DNA of 6,682 bases from an uncultured Brevundimonas sp. GTDB taxonomy: Bacteria; Pseudomonadota; Alphaproteobacteria; Caulobacterales; Caulobacteraceae. The position numbers and the translations under genes were made by a program. Below are positions 1 through 6,451 of this stretch, piece by piece. Location: assembly GCA_946481405.1 (NCBI GenBank), contig CAMLNY010000065.1, positions 1 to 6,682 on the forward strand, written 5' to 3'. The notes beneath the pieces are model-generated. The model was not told where the DNA came from and did not search any database. It worked only from the letters and a program-made list of their open reading frames with translations. Position 1 is the first letter of the stretch. Each line of letters opens with the position of its first letter.

Positions 1-113
1 GCGATCCACAGGGGCGAGGTCTTGAACTTCAGATGGCCGTACCACGCGAAGGTCATGAAGACGTTCGACGCCACCAGCATGAGCACGGGCAGGATGTAGG
101 ATGAACCGGGCAT
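1..113 (-). CDS. DUF486 / DMT-family small membrane protein, N-terminal part (partial)
   Basis: Reading the minus strand from an ATG at 113 to 111 gives 37 codons running off the left edge. The peptide starts MPGSSYILPVLMLVASN and continues into SNVFMTFAWYGHLKF, then a TSPLWI segment. The SNVFMTFAWYGHLKF block is the hallmark N-terminus of the DUF486 family, small (about 110 residue) proteins with four predicted membrane helices related to drug/metabolite-type transporters. The first hydrophobic helix covers about residues 6 to 24. Family members have no established substrate. The gene is divergent from the tRNA and the lipid cluster, so it is probably a separate transcription unit. The start is chosen because the conserved block begins only 15 residues in, as is usual for the family. 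About two thirds of the protein lies outside the window. Confidence 0.85.
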   Translation of the reverse strand, partial: MPGSSYILPVLMLVASNVFMTFAWYGHLKFKTSPLWI

Positions 114-126
114 CGCCTTTGATAGC

Positions 127-156
127 TTGCGCCCTCGCCCGGACGCCAGCTAAAGC
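127..156 (+). promoter_or_regulatory. Possible housekeeping sigma promoter for the tRNA-Thr gene
   Basis: The sequence GCTAAAGC at 149 to 156 matches seven of eight positions of the Caulobacter housekeeping -10 consensus GCTANAWC. TTGCGCC at 127 to 133 is a moderate match to its -35 consensus TTGACGS, with a 15-base gap that is one base longer than the usual 10 to 14. Transcription would begin near 160 to 164, about ten bases before the tRNA 5' end at 173. The match is by eye, and the -35 is weaker than the -10. Confidence 0.45.
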
Positions 157-172
157 CCGATCCCGTCCCCAC

Positions 173-247
173 GCCGGCTTAGCTCAGCGGTAGAGCAGCG
201 GTTTTGTAAACCGAAGGTCGGGGGTTCAATCCCCTCAGCCGGCACCA
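173..247 (+). tRNA. tRNA-Thr (anticodon TGT)
   Basis: The 75 bases fold as a complete cloverleaf. The acceptor strands GCCGGCT (173 to 179) and AGCCGGC (237 to 243) pair fully. The D stem is GCTC/GAGC (182 to 185 and 193 to 196). The anticodon arm is GCGGT, loop TTTGTAA, ACCGA (198 to 214), with one G-A mismatch at its outer pair, and the anticodon TGT at 205 to 207 reads ACA threonine codons. The T arm GGGGG/CCCTC has the TTCAATC loop and one G-T pair. The discriminator A is at 244 and CCA is encoded at 245 to 247. No convincing terminator follows, so some read-through into the downstream cluster is conceivable. Confidence 0.97.
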
Positions 248-311
248 CTTCCTTCGCATCCCGGATCCAGAGCCGACCGTAGCTCCTGCGAACGCTTGAT
301 CCGGAGTGACG

Positions 312-1600
312 ATGACCCAGGCCGACGCCGCAACGACGAGTCAGGCGCCGACGCGTCCCCATCGGGGGCGTTCGCCCTTCATCGGACTGCTCGATCGTCT
401 GTGGCGCAGCGGGGTGATGACCATCGCCGATCCTTCGGGGGCCCGGCATTCCATCGGGGAGACCTCTGGCTCGGCGGACGCGCCGCTGACGTGGCGGCTG
501 AATCACTGGTGCGCGGCCTCTCGCACGAGATCAACAACTCGCTGACGCCGATCAAGTCCATCGCGCACAGCATCCGCCGGATGATCGCGCGCGGCGACAT
601 CGGTTTCGCCGAGGGCTATGTCGCCGGAGACTGGGACACGCCGGACCTGACGCGCCTGCTGCTGGCGTTCGCGGAAAACTACGACCACCTCGAACGCATG
701 GTCGGGGGCAATCCGCTGGCGCGCGGTCTCGACGCCGTGGTTCACGCCCTGTCCGGCAACAGCCGTCGCGGATCGCGCCGGAACATCGTCGCCCACTACG
801 ACCTCGGCAACGACTTCTATGCCGAGTGGCTGGATCCGGGGATGACCTATTCGGCCGCCCTGTTCGAGCACCCCGACCAGACGCTGGAGGACGCCCAGCG
901 CGCCAAATACGCCGCCCTCGCCGACGCCTGCGACATCCGGCCGGGCCAGTCGGTGCTGGAGATCGGTTGCGGCTGGGGCGGGTTCGCCGAGTATCTGGCG
1001 CGGGAGCGCGGCGTCATCGTCACCGCCATCACCCTGTCGCCGTCGCAAAAGGCGTACGCCGAGCGGCGTCTTCAGGAGGCCGGCCTTGCCGATCTCGTCT
1101 CTATCCAGCTGATCGACTACCGCGACGTCCAGGGCCGGTTTGACCGCATCGTCTCCGTCGAGATGTTCGAGGCGGTGGGCGAGGCCTACTGGCCGACCTT
1201 CTTCGAAACCCTGCGTGTCCGACTGACGCCGGAAGGCCGAGCCGCACTCCAGATCATCACCATCCGGGACGCCCTGTTGCCGGTCTATCGTCGCCGCCCG
1301 GATTTCATCCAGATGCACGTCTTCCCCGGCGGCATGCTGCCGTCGGAAGAACGGCTCGACGCCGTCACCTCGGACGCGGGGTTGACCGGGCGGATCGTCC
1401 GACGCTTCGGGACCGACTATGCCGAGACTCTTCGACGTTGGCGGATCGCCTTCGACGCCGCCGCCGCGCCGGGCAAGGACGAGCGGTTCCGCAGACTGTG
1501 GCGCTACTACCTCGCCTACTGCGAGGCGGGCTTTCTGTCAGGCCGGATCGACGTGATCCACATGACGGTCGAGGCATCCGAAGCCTCCACGACGTCGTAG
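312..1600 (+). pseudogene. Cfa-family SAM-dependent methyltransferase, reading frame broken near the N-terminus
   Basis: This is a cyclopropane-fatty-acid-synthase-like enzyme (COG2230) that would act on phospholipid acyl chains. The N-terminal part starts at ATG 312, with GGAG at 303 to 306 five bases upstream, and encodes a typical Cfa leader (GLLDRLWRSGVMTIADPSGA, later PLTWRLNHW) up to about base 509. That frame stops at 543 to 545 after 77 residues. The rest of the enzyme is in another frame from about base 575 (RRMIARGDIGFAEGYVAGDW) to the TAG at 1600. It is intact there: HYDLGNDFY, SAM motif LEIGCGWGG (about 956 to 982), VSVEMFEAVG, HVFPGGMLPS and YYLAYCEAGF. Between the two parts is a histidine-kinase-like H-box segment. 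Compared with E. coli Cfa, the bicarbonate-binding Cys and His positions appear as Ala (YSAALF) and Gln (LQIIT), while the Glu in MFEAVG and the Tyr in GTDYAETL remain. A 339-residue product from ATG 581 is possible but has no clear ribosome site. It is the first gene of the lipid cluster, 39 bases before the next. The family call is firm; loss of function is inference. Confidence 0.82.
507..577 (+). other. Histidine-kinase H-box-like segment embedded in the methyltransferase gene
   Basis: In the frame of the downstream Cfa half, bases 506 to 577 encode LVRGLSHEINNSLTPIK followed by SIAHSIR. This is the dimerisation/phosphoacceptor helix of NtrY-like and PAS-linked sensor kinases, with the phosphoacceptor His encoded at 524 to 526 and the following Glu at 527 to 529. 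Cfa enzymes have no such motif, and the flanking Cfa sequence (LNHW before, RRMIARGDIGF after) would normally be separated by only a few residues. Exact borders are uncertain by several bases on each side. The net length change must be 3n+2, because the Cfa frame shifts across it. The KdpD gene at the right of the window belongs to another kinase type and is an unlikely donor, although its own H-box is not visible here. Confidence 0.75.
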
Positions 1601-1639
1601 CTGCTCGAGCTCAAACACTGAAGCTCAGGGGCCAGCCGC

Positions 1640-2986
1640 ATGTTCGATCGACCGCAGACAGACGCCAAACCGCATCGTCGGATCGCCGTGATCGGCGCCG
1701 GGATTTCGGGGCTGTCGGCGGCCTGGCTGTTGTCGCAGCGGCATGAGGTCGTGCTGTTCGAGGCCGAGGACCGGCTCGGCGGCCACTCCTGCACGGTCCA
1801 GGCGCCCTCGCCGGACGGGCCCGTCGCGGTGGACACCGGCTTCATCGTCTACAACGCCCCCAACTATCCGAACTTCACTGCCCTGCTGGACCATCTCGGT
1901 GTCGCCAGCGCTCCGGCCCACATGTCCTTCGCCGTGTCGATGACGGACGGAGCCTTCGAATATTCCAGCCACGGCGCACGCGGCCTGTTCGCCCAGAAGC
2001 GCAATCTGGCCAGTCCGAAATTCTGGAGCATGCTGCTGGACCTCAAGCGGTTCCACCGCACAGCCGTCGGCGATCTGGATGAACTGGACCGCTCGCTCTG
2101 CTCGCTCGGTCGTTATCTGGAGGACCGCAAGTACGGCGAGGGGTTCCGCGACCTGCATCTATTGCCGCAGGCGGCGGCGATCTGGTCGTCCACCCCGCGC
2201 CAGATGGCCGACTATCCGGCGGCGGCCTTCATCCGCTTCTATCAGAACCACCGCCTGCTTGAGGTCGACATGGCGCCGAACTGGCGCACCGTCGCCGGCG
2301 GCAGCATCCGCTATGTCCAGGCTCTCGCCGCCGAGTTCAGGGGCCAGACACGACTGGCCTCGCCGGTCCAGCGAATCGAGCGAGACGCCTTGGGCGCCAC
2401 CCTACATAGCCGCCACGGCGCCGAACGTTTCGACGCCGTCGTCCTGGCCGTCCATTCGGATCAGGCCGTCGCCATGCTGGCGGAACCGACCGCCGACGAG
2501 CGCCGCCTGCTGAGCCCCATCGCATATGGCCGGAACCGCGTCGTCCTGCATCGCGACCGGAGCCTGATGCCGCGTCGCAAGGAGGCCTGGGCCGCCTGGA
2601 ACTATGTCGGAGCCGCCGGGACCGAAGCCGGATCGGCCAGCGTCACCTACTGGATGAACCTGCTTCAGGGCCTGCCCGGTCCGGACCTGTTCGTCACCCT
2701 GAACGCCGACCGAGAGCCGGACCCCTCGCTTGTTCTGGCGGACCGGGATTTCGACCATCCGATCTACAACGCCGCCGCTCTGGAAGCCCAGCGCGCGCTC
2801 GGTTCGCTACAGGGTCGGAACCAGACCTGGTTCGCGGGCGCCTGGTTCGGCTCGGGCTTCCACGAGGATGGTCTGCAGGCCGGTTTGGCGGCGGCCGAAG
2901 CCATCGGCGGCGTGCGTCGCCCCTGGATCGTCCAGAACGAGAGCGCCCGCATCCCCCTGCCTGTCCCCCTGGCCGCCGCCGCATGA
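1640..2986 (+). CDS. FAD-dependent oxidoreductase, COG2907 / amine-oxidase-like family
   Basis: A 448-residue flavoprotein. The N-terminus has a Rossmann dinucleotide-binding motif, IAVIGAGISGLSAAW (about residues 15 to 29), followed by VVLFEAEDRLGGHS (37 to 50), where Glu41 is placed to bind the FAD ribose. VDTGFIVYN (64 to 72) is the family signature, and the C-terminal FAD motif is GAWFGSGFHEDGLQAG (about 400 to 415). Full length for the family. COG2907 members resemble amine oxidases and carotenoid or fatty-acid desaturases and are commonly found beside Cfa-like methyltransferases and DUF1365 genes. From this context it probably oxidises or desaturates a lipid chain, but the substrate is not known. 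ATG 1640 is preceded by AGGGG at 1627 to 1631. The 3' end overlaps the DUF1365 start by four bases (ATGA). Codon use matches its neighbours. Confidence 0.9.
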   Translation: MFDRPQTDAKPHRRIAVIGAGISGLSAAWLLSQRHEVVLFEAEDRLGGHSCTVQAPSPDGPVAVDTGFIVYNAPNYPNFTALLDHLGVASAPAHMSFAVSMTDGAFEYSSHGARGLFAQKRNLASPKFWSMLLDLKRFHRTAVGDLDELDRSLCSLGRYLEDRKYGEGFRDLHLLPQAAAIWSSTPRQMADYPAAAFIRFYQNHRLLEVDMAPNWRTVAGGSIRYVQALAAEFRGQTRLASPVQRIERDALGATLHSRHGAERFDAVVLAVHSDQAVAMLAEPTADERRLLSPIAYGRNRVVLHRDRSLMPRRKEAWAAWNYVGAAGTEAGSASVTYWMNLLQGLPGPDLFVTLNADREPDPSLVLADRDFDHPIYNAAALEAQRALGSLQGRNQTWFAGAWFGSGFHEDGLQAGLAAAEAIGGVRRPWIVQNESARIPLPVPLAAAA

Positions 2987-3792
2987 CGGGGTCGGCGCTG
3001 ATCTCCGGCGTCTATTCCGGCTCGGTGTTCCACCGCCGCCTGCGTCCACGCGCCCATGTGCTGCGCTATCGCCTCTTCATGCTGCTGGTCGATCTGGACG
3101 AGTGGGATGCGCTCGTCGGTCGCCTGCGCTGGCTTGGCGCCGGCCGGTTCGGCCTGATGACCCTGCGCCAGACTGATCACGGCGACGGCTCCACGACCCT
3201 GCTCAAGACCCAGATCGAGCGCCGCCTGACCGATGCCGGGCTTCCCAACGGAGGCCGCATCCAGCTCCTGACCCTGCCGCGCATCCTCGGCTACGGCTTC
3301 AATCCGCTGAGCGTCTACTTCTGCCACGACGCGGAGGAGCGGCTGAGCGCCACACTCTATGAGGTGTCCAACACCTTCGGCGGTCGCCATTCCTACCTGA
3401 TGCCCGTGGGCGCCGCGTCCGGCCCGGTGCGTCAGGCGGTCGACAAGGCCTTCCACGTCTCTCCCTTCATGGACATGGACCTGACCTACCGGTTCGAAGT
3501 CGAGCCGCCGACGGGCGCGGAGGGCGAAACCGCCCGCGTCTCCATCGCCGTCCACGACGCCCAGGGCCAGATCCTTTTGACCGGCTTCTCCGGCCGTCGC
3601 GCGGAGATAACCGACGCCGCCCTCGGCCGCGCCTGGCTGAGCCATCCCTTGCTGACACTGAAGGTCATCGGCGGCATCCACTGGGAGGCTCTGAAGCTGC
3701 TCGCCAAGGGCCTGCGCCTGCGTGGCGGCGTCACGCCCGAAAATCCCGTCACGGTCGGGGGACCATCCGAACACGGAGTCCGACATGCCTAG
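2983..3792 (+). CDS. DUF1365 family protein
   Basis: A 269-residue protein with all the conserved DUF1365 blocks: SGVYSGSVFHRRLRPRAHVL (residues 8 to 27), LTLPRILGYGFNPLSVYFCH (96 to 115), LYEVSNTFGGRHSY (125 to 138), KAFHVSPFMDMDLTYRF (155 to 171) and a C-terminal HPLLTLKVIGGIHWEALKL (221 to 239). No catalytic role is firmly established for the family; the conserved His, Tyr and Asn residues suggest an enzyme or a lipid-handling partner. The start ATG overlaps the TGA of the FAD oxidoreductase as ATGA, which points to translational coupling. The gene ends at a TAG inside the beginning of the lipocalin gene. The next-door FAD oxidoreductase and Cfa-type enzymes are its usual partners, so a role in the same lipid modification is likely but inferred. 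Confidence 0.9.
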   Translation: MTGSALISGVYSGSVFHRRLRPRAHVLRYRLFMLLVDLDEWDALVGRLRWLGAGRFGLMTLRQTDHGDGSTTLLKTQIERRLTDAGLPNGGRIQLLTLPRILGYGFNPLSVYFCHDAEERLSATLYEVSNTFGGRHSYLMPVGAASGPVRQAVDKAFHVSPFMDMDLTYRFEVEPPTGAEGETARVSIAVHDAQGQILLTGFSGRRAEITDAALGRAWLSHPLLTLKVIGGIHWEALKLLAKGLRLRGGVTPENPVTVGGPSEHGVRHA

Positions 3793-4297
3793 ACCCCTGG
3801 TTGGCCTGACCGCCGCCCTTCTGCTGGTCGCCACCGCGGCCTCGGCCGATGCGCCCGAGCCGCGCCGCACGATCGACCTCGACCGCTTCATGGGCCGCTG
3901 GCACGAAATCCTTCGCACGCCCAACGATCACCAGCGCGACTGCTGGGCCGCCAGCCAGGTCTGGACCCGCCGCGCCGCCAACGACTTCTCCATCGTCCAG
4001 TCGTGCCACCGGGGCGCCCGCGACGGCCGGATCACCACCTTTAACACCCGCGCCCGCGTCACCGACACCGCGACCAACGCCAAGTTCGAGGCCAGCTTCT
4101 TTGGCGGCCTGATCCGCCAGCGCTACTGGGTCATCGACGTCGCGCCCGACTACAGCTGGATGATCGCCACCACGGCCGACGGCCGCTTCCCGGCCCTGCT
4201 ATCCCGCAACGCCACGATGAGCGCGGCGCAGCAGACCCAGCTTCGCAACCGCATGGCCGAATTGGGCCTGCCCACCCGCCAACTGATCCAGCGCTGA
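3785..4297 (+). CDS. Exported lipocalin, Blc-like
   Basis: A 170-residue secreted lipocalin. Residues 1 to 21 form a signal peptide: a short basic start (MPRP), a hydrophobic core (LVGLTAALLLVATA) and a signal-peptidase-I site ASA before Asp22. There is no lipobox cysteine, so unlike E. coli Blc it should be soluble in the periplasm. The lipocalin signature GxW is in DLDRFMGRWHEILRTPND (Gly37, Trp39). The second strand region YWVIDVAPDYSWMIATT and a final LLSR (137 to 141 region) match the bacterial lipocalin pattern. Cys53 and Cys74 could form a disulfide. Lipocalins of this type bind fatty acids or lysophospholipids. ATG 3785 is preferred because GGAG lies at 3775 to 3778 and because it yields a proper signal peptide; a longer start at 3722 would bury it. 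It overlaps the DUF1365 gene by eight bases. Confidence 0.9.
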   Translation: MPRPLVGLTAALLLVATAASADAPEPRRTIDLDRFMGRWHEILRTPNDHQRDCWAASQVWTRRAANDFSIVQSCHRGARDGRITTFNTRARVTDTATNAKFEASFFGGLIRQRYWVIDVAPDYSWMIATTADGRFPALLSRNATMSAAQQTQLRNRMAELGLPTRQLIQR

Positions 4298-4307
4298 AGG
4301 ACCCCTC

Positions 4308-5330
4308 ATGAACATGATCGCCGAGCGCGTGAACCGGCTGCAGGACGCGCCCTTCCCCGATTTCATTACTCGTCCGGCCATCGCCCTTCTGGTCGCCAAT
4401 GCGCGCAAGGGCTTCGCCGCCGCGCCAGAAGACGACGCCGTCTTCGCCCGCGCGATGGCCGCCCGCCCGGTCGCCGAACACACCGACGCCGCCAACCAGC
4501 AGCACTACGAACTGCCCGCCCGCTTCTTCCAGCTCTGCCTCGGCCCGCACCGCAAGTATTCGAGCGGCTTCTACGAGAGCGCGGGCGCGACACTCGAGGA
4601 CGCCGAGGCTGCCGCGCTTCGCCTCACCTGCGAGCACGCTGATCTGAAGGACGGCCAGACCATCCTCGAACTCGGCTGCGGCTGGGGCTCCCTGTCGCTG
4701 TGGATGGCCGAGCACTATCCGAACGCGACCGTCACCGCCGTCTCCAACTCCCATAGCCAGAAGGCCTTCATCGACGGTGAGGCCGCCGCACGGGGACTGA
4801 CTAATCTGACGGTCGTCACCGCCGACATGAACGTCTTCACCCTCGACCGGACCTTCGACCGTATCGTTTCGGTGGAGATGTTCGAGCACATGGCCAACTG
4901 GCGCGCCCTTCTGACCCGCGCCCGCACCTGGCTGAAGCCCGACGGCCGCCTGTTCCTGCACGTCTTCAGCCACGTCGATGCGCCGTACCGGTTCGAGGTC
5001 TCGGACGAGGCCGACTTCATCGCCCAGCATTTCTTCACCGGCGGCGTCATGCCCAGCCACACCCTGATCCGCCAGTACGCCGACCTGTTCGAGGTGGAGC
5101 AGGACTGGCGCTGGAGCGGGACCCATTACCAGCGCACCGCCGACGACTGGCTGGCGAATTTCGATGACAACGTCGCCGAGATCCGCGGCCTGATGAAACA
5201 GGTCTACGGCGCCAGTCACGCCCTTTGGATGCGCCGCTGGCGCCGGTTCTTCATGGCCACCGCCGGCCTGTTCGGCGACAGCGACGGAACAGTCTGGGGC
5301 GTCAGCCACTACCGGCTCAAAGGAGTCTGA
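4308..5330 (+). CDS. Cfa-family SAM-dependent methyltransferase (second, intact)
   Basis: A 340-residue class I SAM methyltransferase of the cyclopropane-fatty-acid-synthase superfamily (COG2230), of the branch that also resembles plant coclaurine N-methyltransferases. Visible motifs are QQHYELPARFF (64 to 74), KYSSGFYE (83 to 90), SAM motif LELGCGWGSLSLW (120 to 132), VTAVSNSHSQK (142 to 152), FDRIVSVEMFEHM (183 to 195), LFLHVFSH (215 to 222) and HFFTGGVMPSHTL (241 to 253). Relative to E. coli Cfa, the Glu (193), His (218) and Tyr (274) active-site positions seem kept, while the Cys position is Ser. It may methylate an unsaturated acyl chain; substrate and product are unproven. The start ATG 4308 has AAGGA at 4297 to 4301, overlapping the lipocalin stop codon, and follows that stop by 10 bases. 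It is only distantly like the broken Cfa gene upstream, so the two are not a recent duplication. Confidence 0.9.
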   Translation: MNMIAERVNRLQDAPFPDFITRPAIALLVANARKGFAAAPEDDAVFARAMAARPVAEHTDAANQQHYELPARFFQLCLGPHRKYSSGFYESAGATLEDAEAAALRLTCEHADLKDGQTILELGCGWGSLSLWMAEHYPNATVTAVSNSHSQKAFIDGEAAARGLTNLTVVTADMNVFTLDRTFDRIVSVEMFEHMANWRALLTRARTWLKPDGRLFLHVFSHVDAPYRFEVSDEADFIAQHFFTGGVMPSHTLIRQYADLFEVEQDWRWSGTHYQRTADDWLANFDDNVAEIRGLMKQVYGASHALWMRRWRRFFMATAGLFGDSDGTVWGVSHYRLKGV

Positions 5331-5333
5331 CCC

Positions 5334-5738
5334 ATGCGCTACCTCGCCGCCTTCGTCTCCTCCGCCGTCGTCATGGCCGTGCTGGACGCGATCTGGCTCA
5401 CCCTCATGGCCGACCGACTCTACCGCCCGGTGCTCGGCGACTGGATGAACCGTCAGGTGAACTGGCCCCCCGCCATCGCCTTCTACGTCCTGTTCCTGCT
5501 CGGCCTTACGGTCCTCGCCACCGTTCCCGCGCTCCAGCATGGGTCGTGGACGAAGGCCGCGGTCAACGGCGCCGTCTTCGGCCTCGTCGCCTACGCCACC
5601 TACGACCTGACCAATCAGGCGACGCTCGGCCGCTGGTCGACGACCATTACCCTCGCCGATATGGGGTGGGGGACCTTCCTCGCCTGCGTCGCGGCGGTGG
5701 CGGGGTATTTCGGATCACGGCTGCTCGTGCCCCGCTGA
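5334..5738 (+). CDS. DUF2177 family membrane protein
   Basis: A 134-residue protein with four hydrophobic segments at about residues 3 to 25, 46 to 67, 75 to 96 and 108 to 132, and the family signature AYATYDLTNQATL (86 to 98) with Asp91 inside a membrane segment. Members are inner-membrane proteins of unknown function, frequently found in clusters with Cfa-like methyltransferases and DUF1365 proteins. AAAGGAG at 5319 to 5325 lies inside the end of the methyltransferase gene, eight bases before ATG 5334; the stop-to-start gap is three bases. It is the last gene of the cluster and ends 16 bases from the convergent kdpE stop, with no obvious hairpin terminator between. Family assignment is firm; function is unknown. 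Confidence 0.88.
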   Translation: MRYLAAFVSSAVVMAVLDAIWLTLMADRLYRPVLGDWMNRQVNWPPAIAFYVLFLLGLTVLATVPALQHGSWTKAAVNGAVFGLVAYATYDLTNQATLGRWSTTITLADMGWGTFLACVAAVAGYFGSRLLVPR

Positions 5739-5754
5739 CTGAGGCGAATACCGG

Positions 5755-6444
5755 TCACACCGCCAGCCGATAGCCCACGCCCGGCTCGGTCAGGAACAGC
5801 GTCGGCTCCGACGGATCCGCCTCCAGCTTCTGCCGGATCTGGCCGATCACGACCCTCAGATACTGTGTGTCCGCCACATGCGCCGCGCCCCAGACCGCGG
5901 TCAGCAGTTCCGCATGGGTCACCAGCTTGCCCGCATGCCGGGCCAGGAAGGCGCAGACGTCGTACTCCTTCGGCGTCAGCCGTACCTGCGCCCCCGCCCG
6001 AGTCACCAGTCGGCGATCCAGATCGATGATTACGTCTCCCGCCTTGATCGGCCCGGCCGGAGGAAGCGCAGCCGCCACCTGACGCAGGGCGACCCGAATG
6101 CGGGCCAGCAACTCGCCGACCCCGAAGGGCTTCTCGACATAGTCGTTGGCGCCGATATCCAGCGCCGTGATCTTCTCCGCCTCCCGGTCCCGCGCCGACA
6201 GAACCAGGATCGGCCCGTTATAGAATTCCCGCGCTCGCGCCAGCACGTCCTTGCCGTCCATGTCCGGCAGGCCGAGGTCCAGAACCACGGCGTCCGGGTT
6301 CCACAGGGCGATGGCGCGCAGGCCCTCCTGCCCGCTGTCCGCCCGCTTCGGATCGAACCCGGCGGCGTCCAGCGCGGGCGACAGAAAGCGATGGATCTGC
6401 GGCTCGTCGTCGATGACGAGGATGGTGGTGCGGGAAGCCGACAT
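5755..6444 (-). CDS. kdpE: KdpE, OmpR-type response regulator of the potassium system
   Basis: A 229-residue transcription factor. The receiver domain (about 7 to 120) has the acidic pair Asp12/Asp13, the phosphoacceptor Asp56 in VVLDLGLPDMDG, the switch Ser83 in LVLSAR, Tyr102 and Lys105 in NDYVEKPF. The C-terminal winged helix has LTPKEYDVCAFLARHAGK, an AELLTAVWGAAHVADTQYLR block and a final EPGVGYRL. The WG-AHV-DTQYLRV-IGQ-RQKLE pattern is specific to KdpE within the OmpR family. In known systems KdpE, phosphorylated by KdpD, activates the high-affinity K+ pump genes kdpFABC when potassium is scarce. Those genes are not in the window and, if present, would lie to the right. The ATG at 6444 follows the kdpD stop by seven bases, without a strong Shine-Dalgarno sequence, which suggests coupling to kdpD. 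Confidence 0.93.
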   Translation of the reverse strand: MSASRTTILVIDDEPQIHRFLSPALDAAGFDPKRADSGQEGLRAIALWNPDAVVLDLGLPDMDGKDVLARAREFYNGPILVLSARDREAEKITALDIGANDYVEKPFGVGELLARIRVALRQVAAALPPAGPIKAGDVIIDLDRRLVTRAGAQVRLTPKEYDVCAFLARHAGKLVTHAELLTAVWGAAHVADTQYLRVVIGQIRQKLEADPSEPTLFLTEPGVGYRLAV

Positions 6445-6451
6445 CAGGCGA

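Noticed and set aside
297..302. TGATCC as the -35 of an RpoE/ChrR-type stress promoter
   Set aside because: It overlaps the ribosome site of the first methyltransferase, and no matching -10 lies at the right distance before a gene start.
150..506. Minus-strand open frame of 118 codons containing GIEPPTFGLQNRCSTAELSR
   Set aside because: That peptide is the reverse-strand translation of the tRNA-Thr, a well-known source of false protein annotations. The rest is antisense to the Cfa leader.
296..508. Frame-2 N-terminus (TTG start at 296) fused to the methyltransferase, giving a continuous 434-residue protein
   Set aside because: Residues 1 to about 70 of that reading have no Cfa character, while the overlapping frame from ATG 312 has a Shine-Dalgarno and a clear Cfa leader. 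The continuous frame is a by-product of the frameshift in GC-rich DNA.
511..595. Direct repeat GCGCGGC (511 to 517 and 589 to 595) as a target-site duplication of the H-box insert
   Set aside because: The copies are 78 bases apart, a multiple of three, whereas the frame change needs 3n+2. The motif is also common in GC-rich DNA.
1601..1639. Promoter or terminator between the first methyltransferase and the FAD oxidoreductase (CTCGAG/GAGCTC palindromes)
   Set aside because: The palindromes are six bases long with no stable stem or T-run, and no -35/-10 pair is visible. Co-transcription is simpler.
4131..5540. Long minus-strand open frames (also 503 to 1318, 1625 to 2158, 2764 to 3924)
   Set aside because: They lie opposite well-identified genes, show low-complexity composition without recognisable motifs, and arise because stop codons are rare in antisense of high-GC3 coding sequence.
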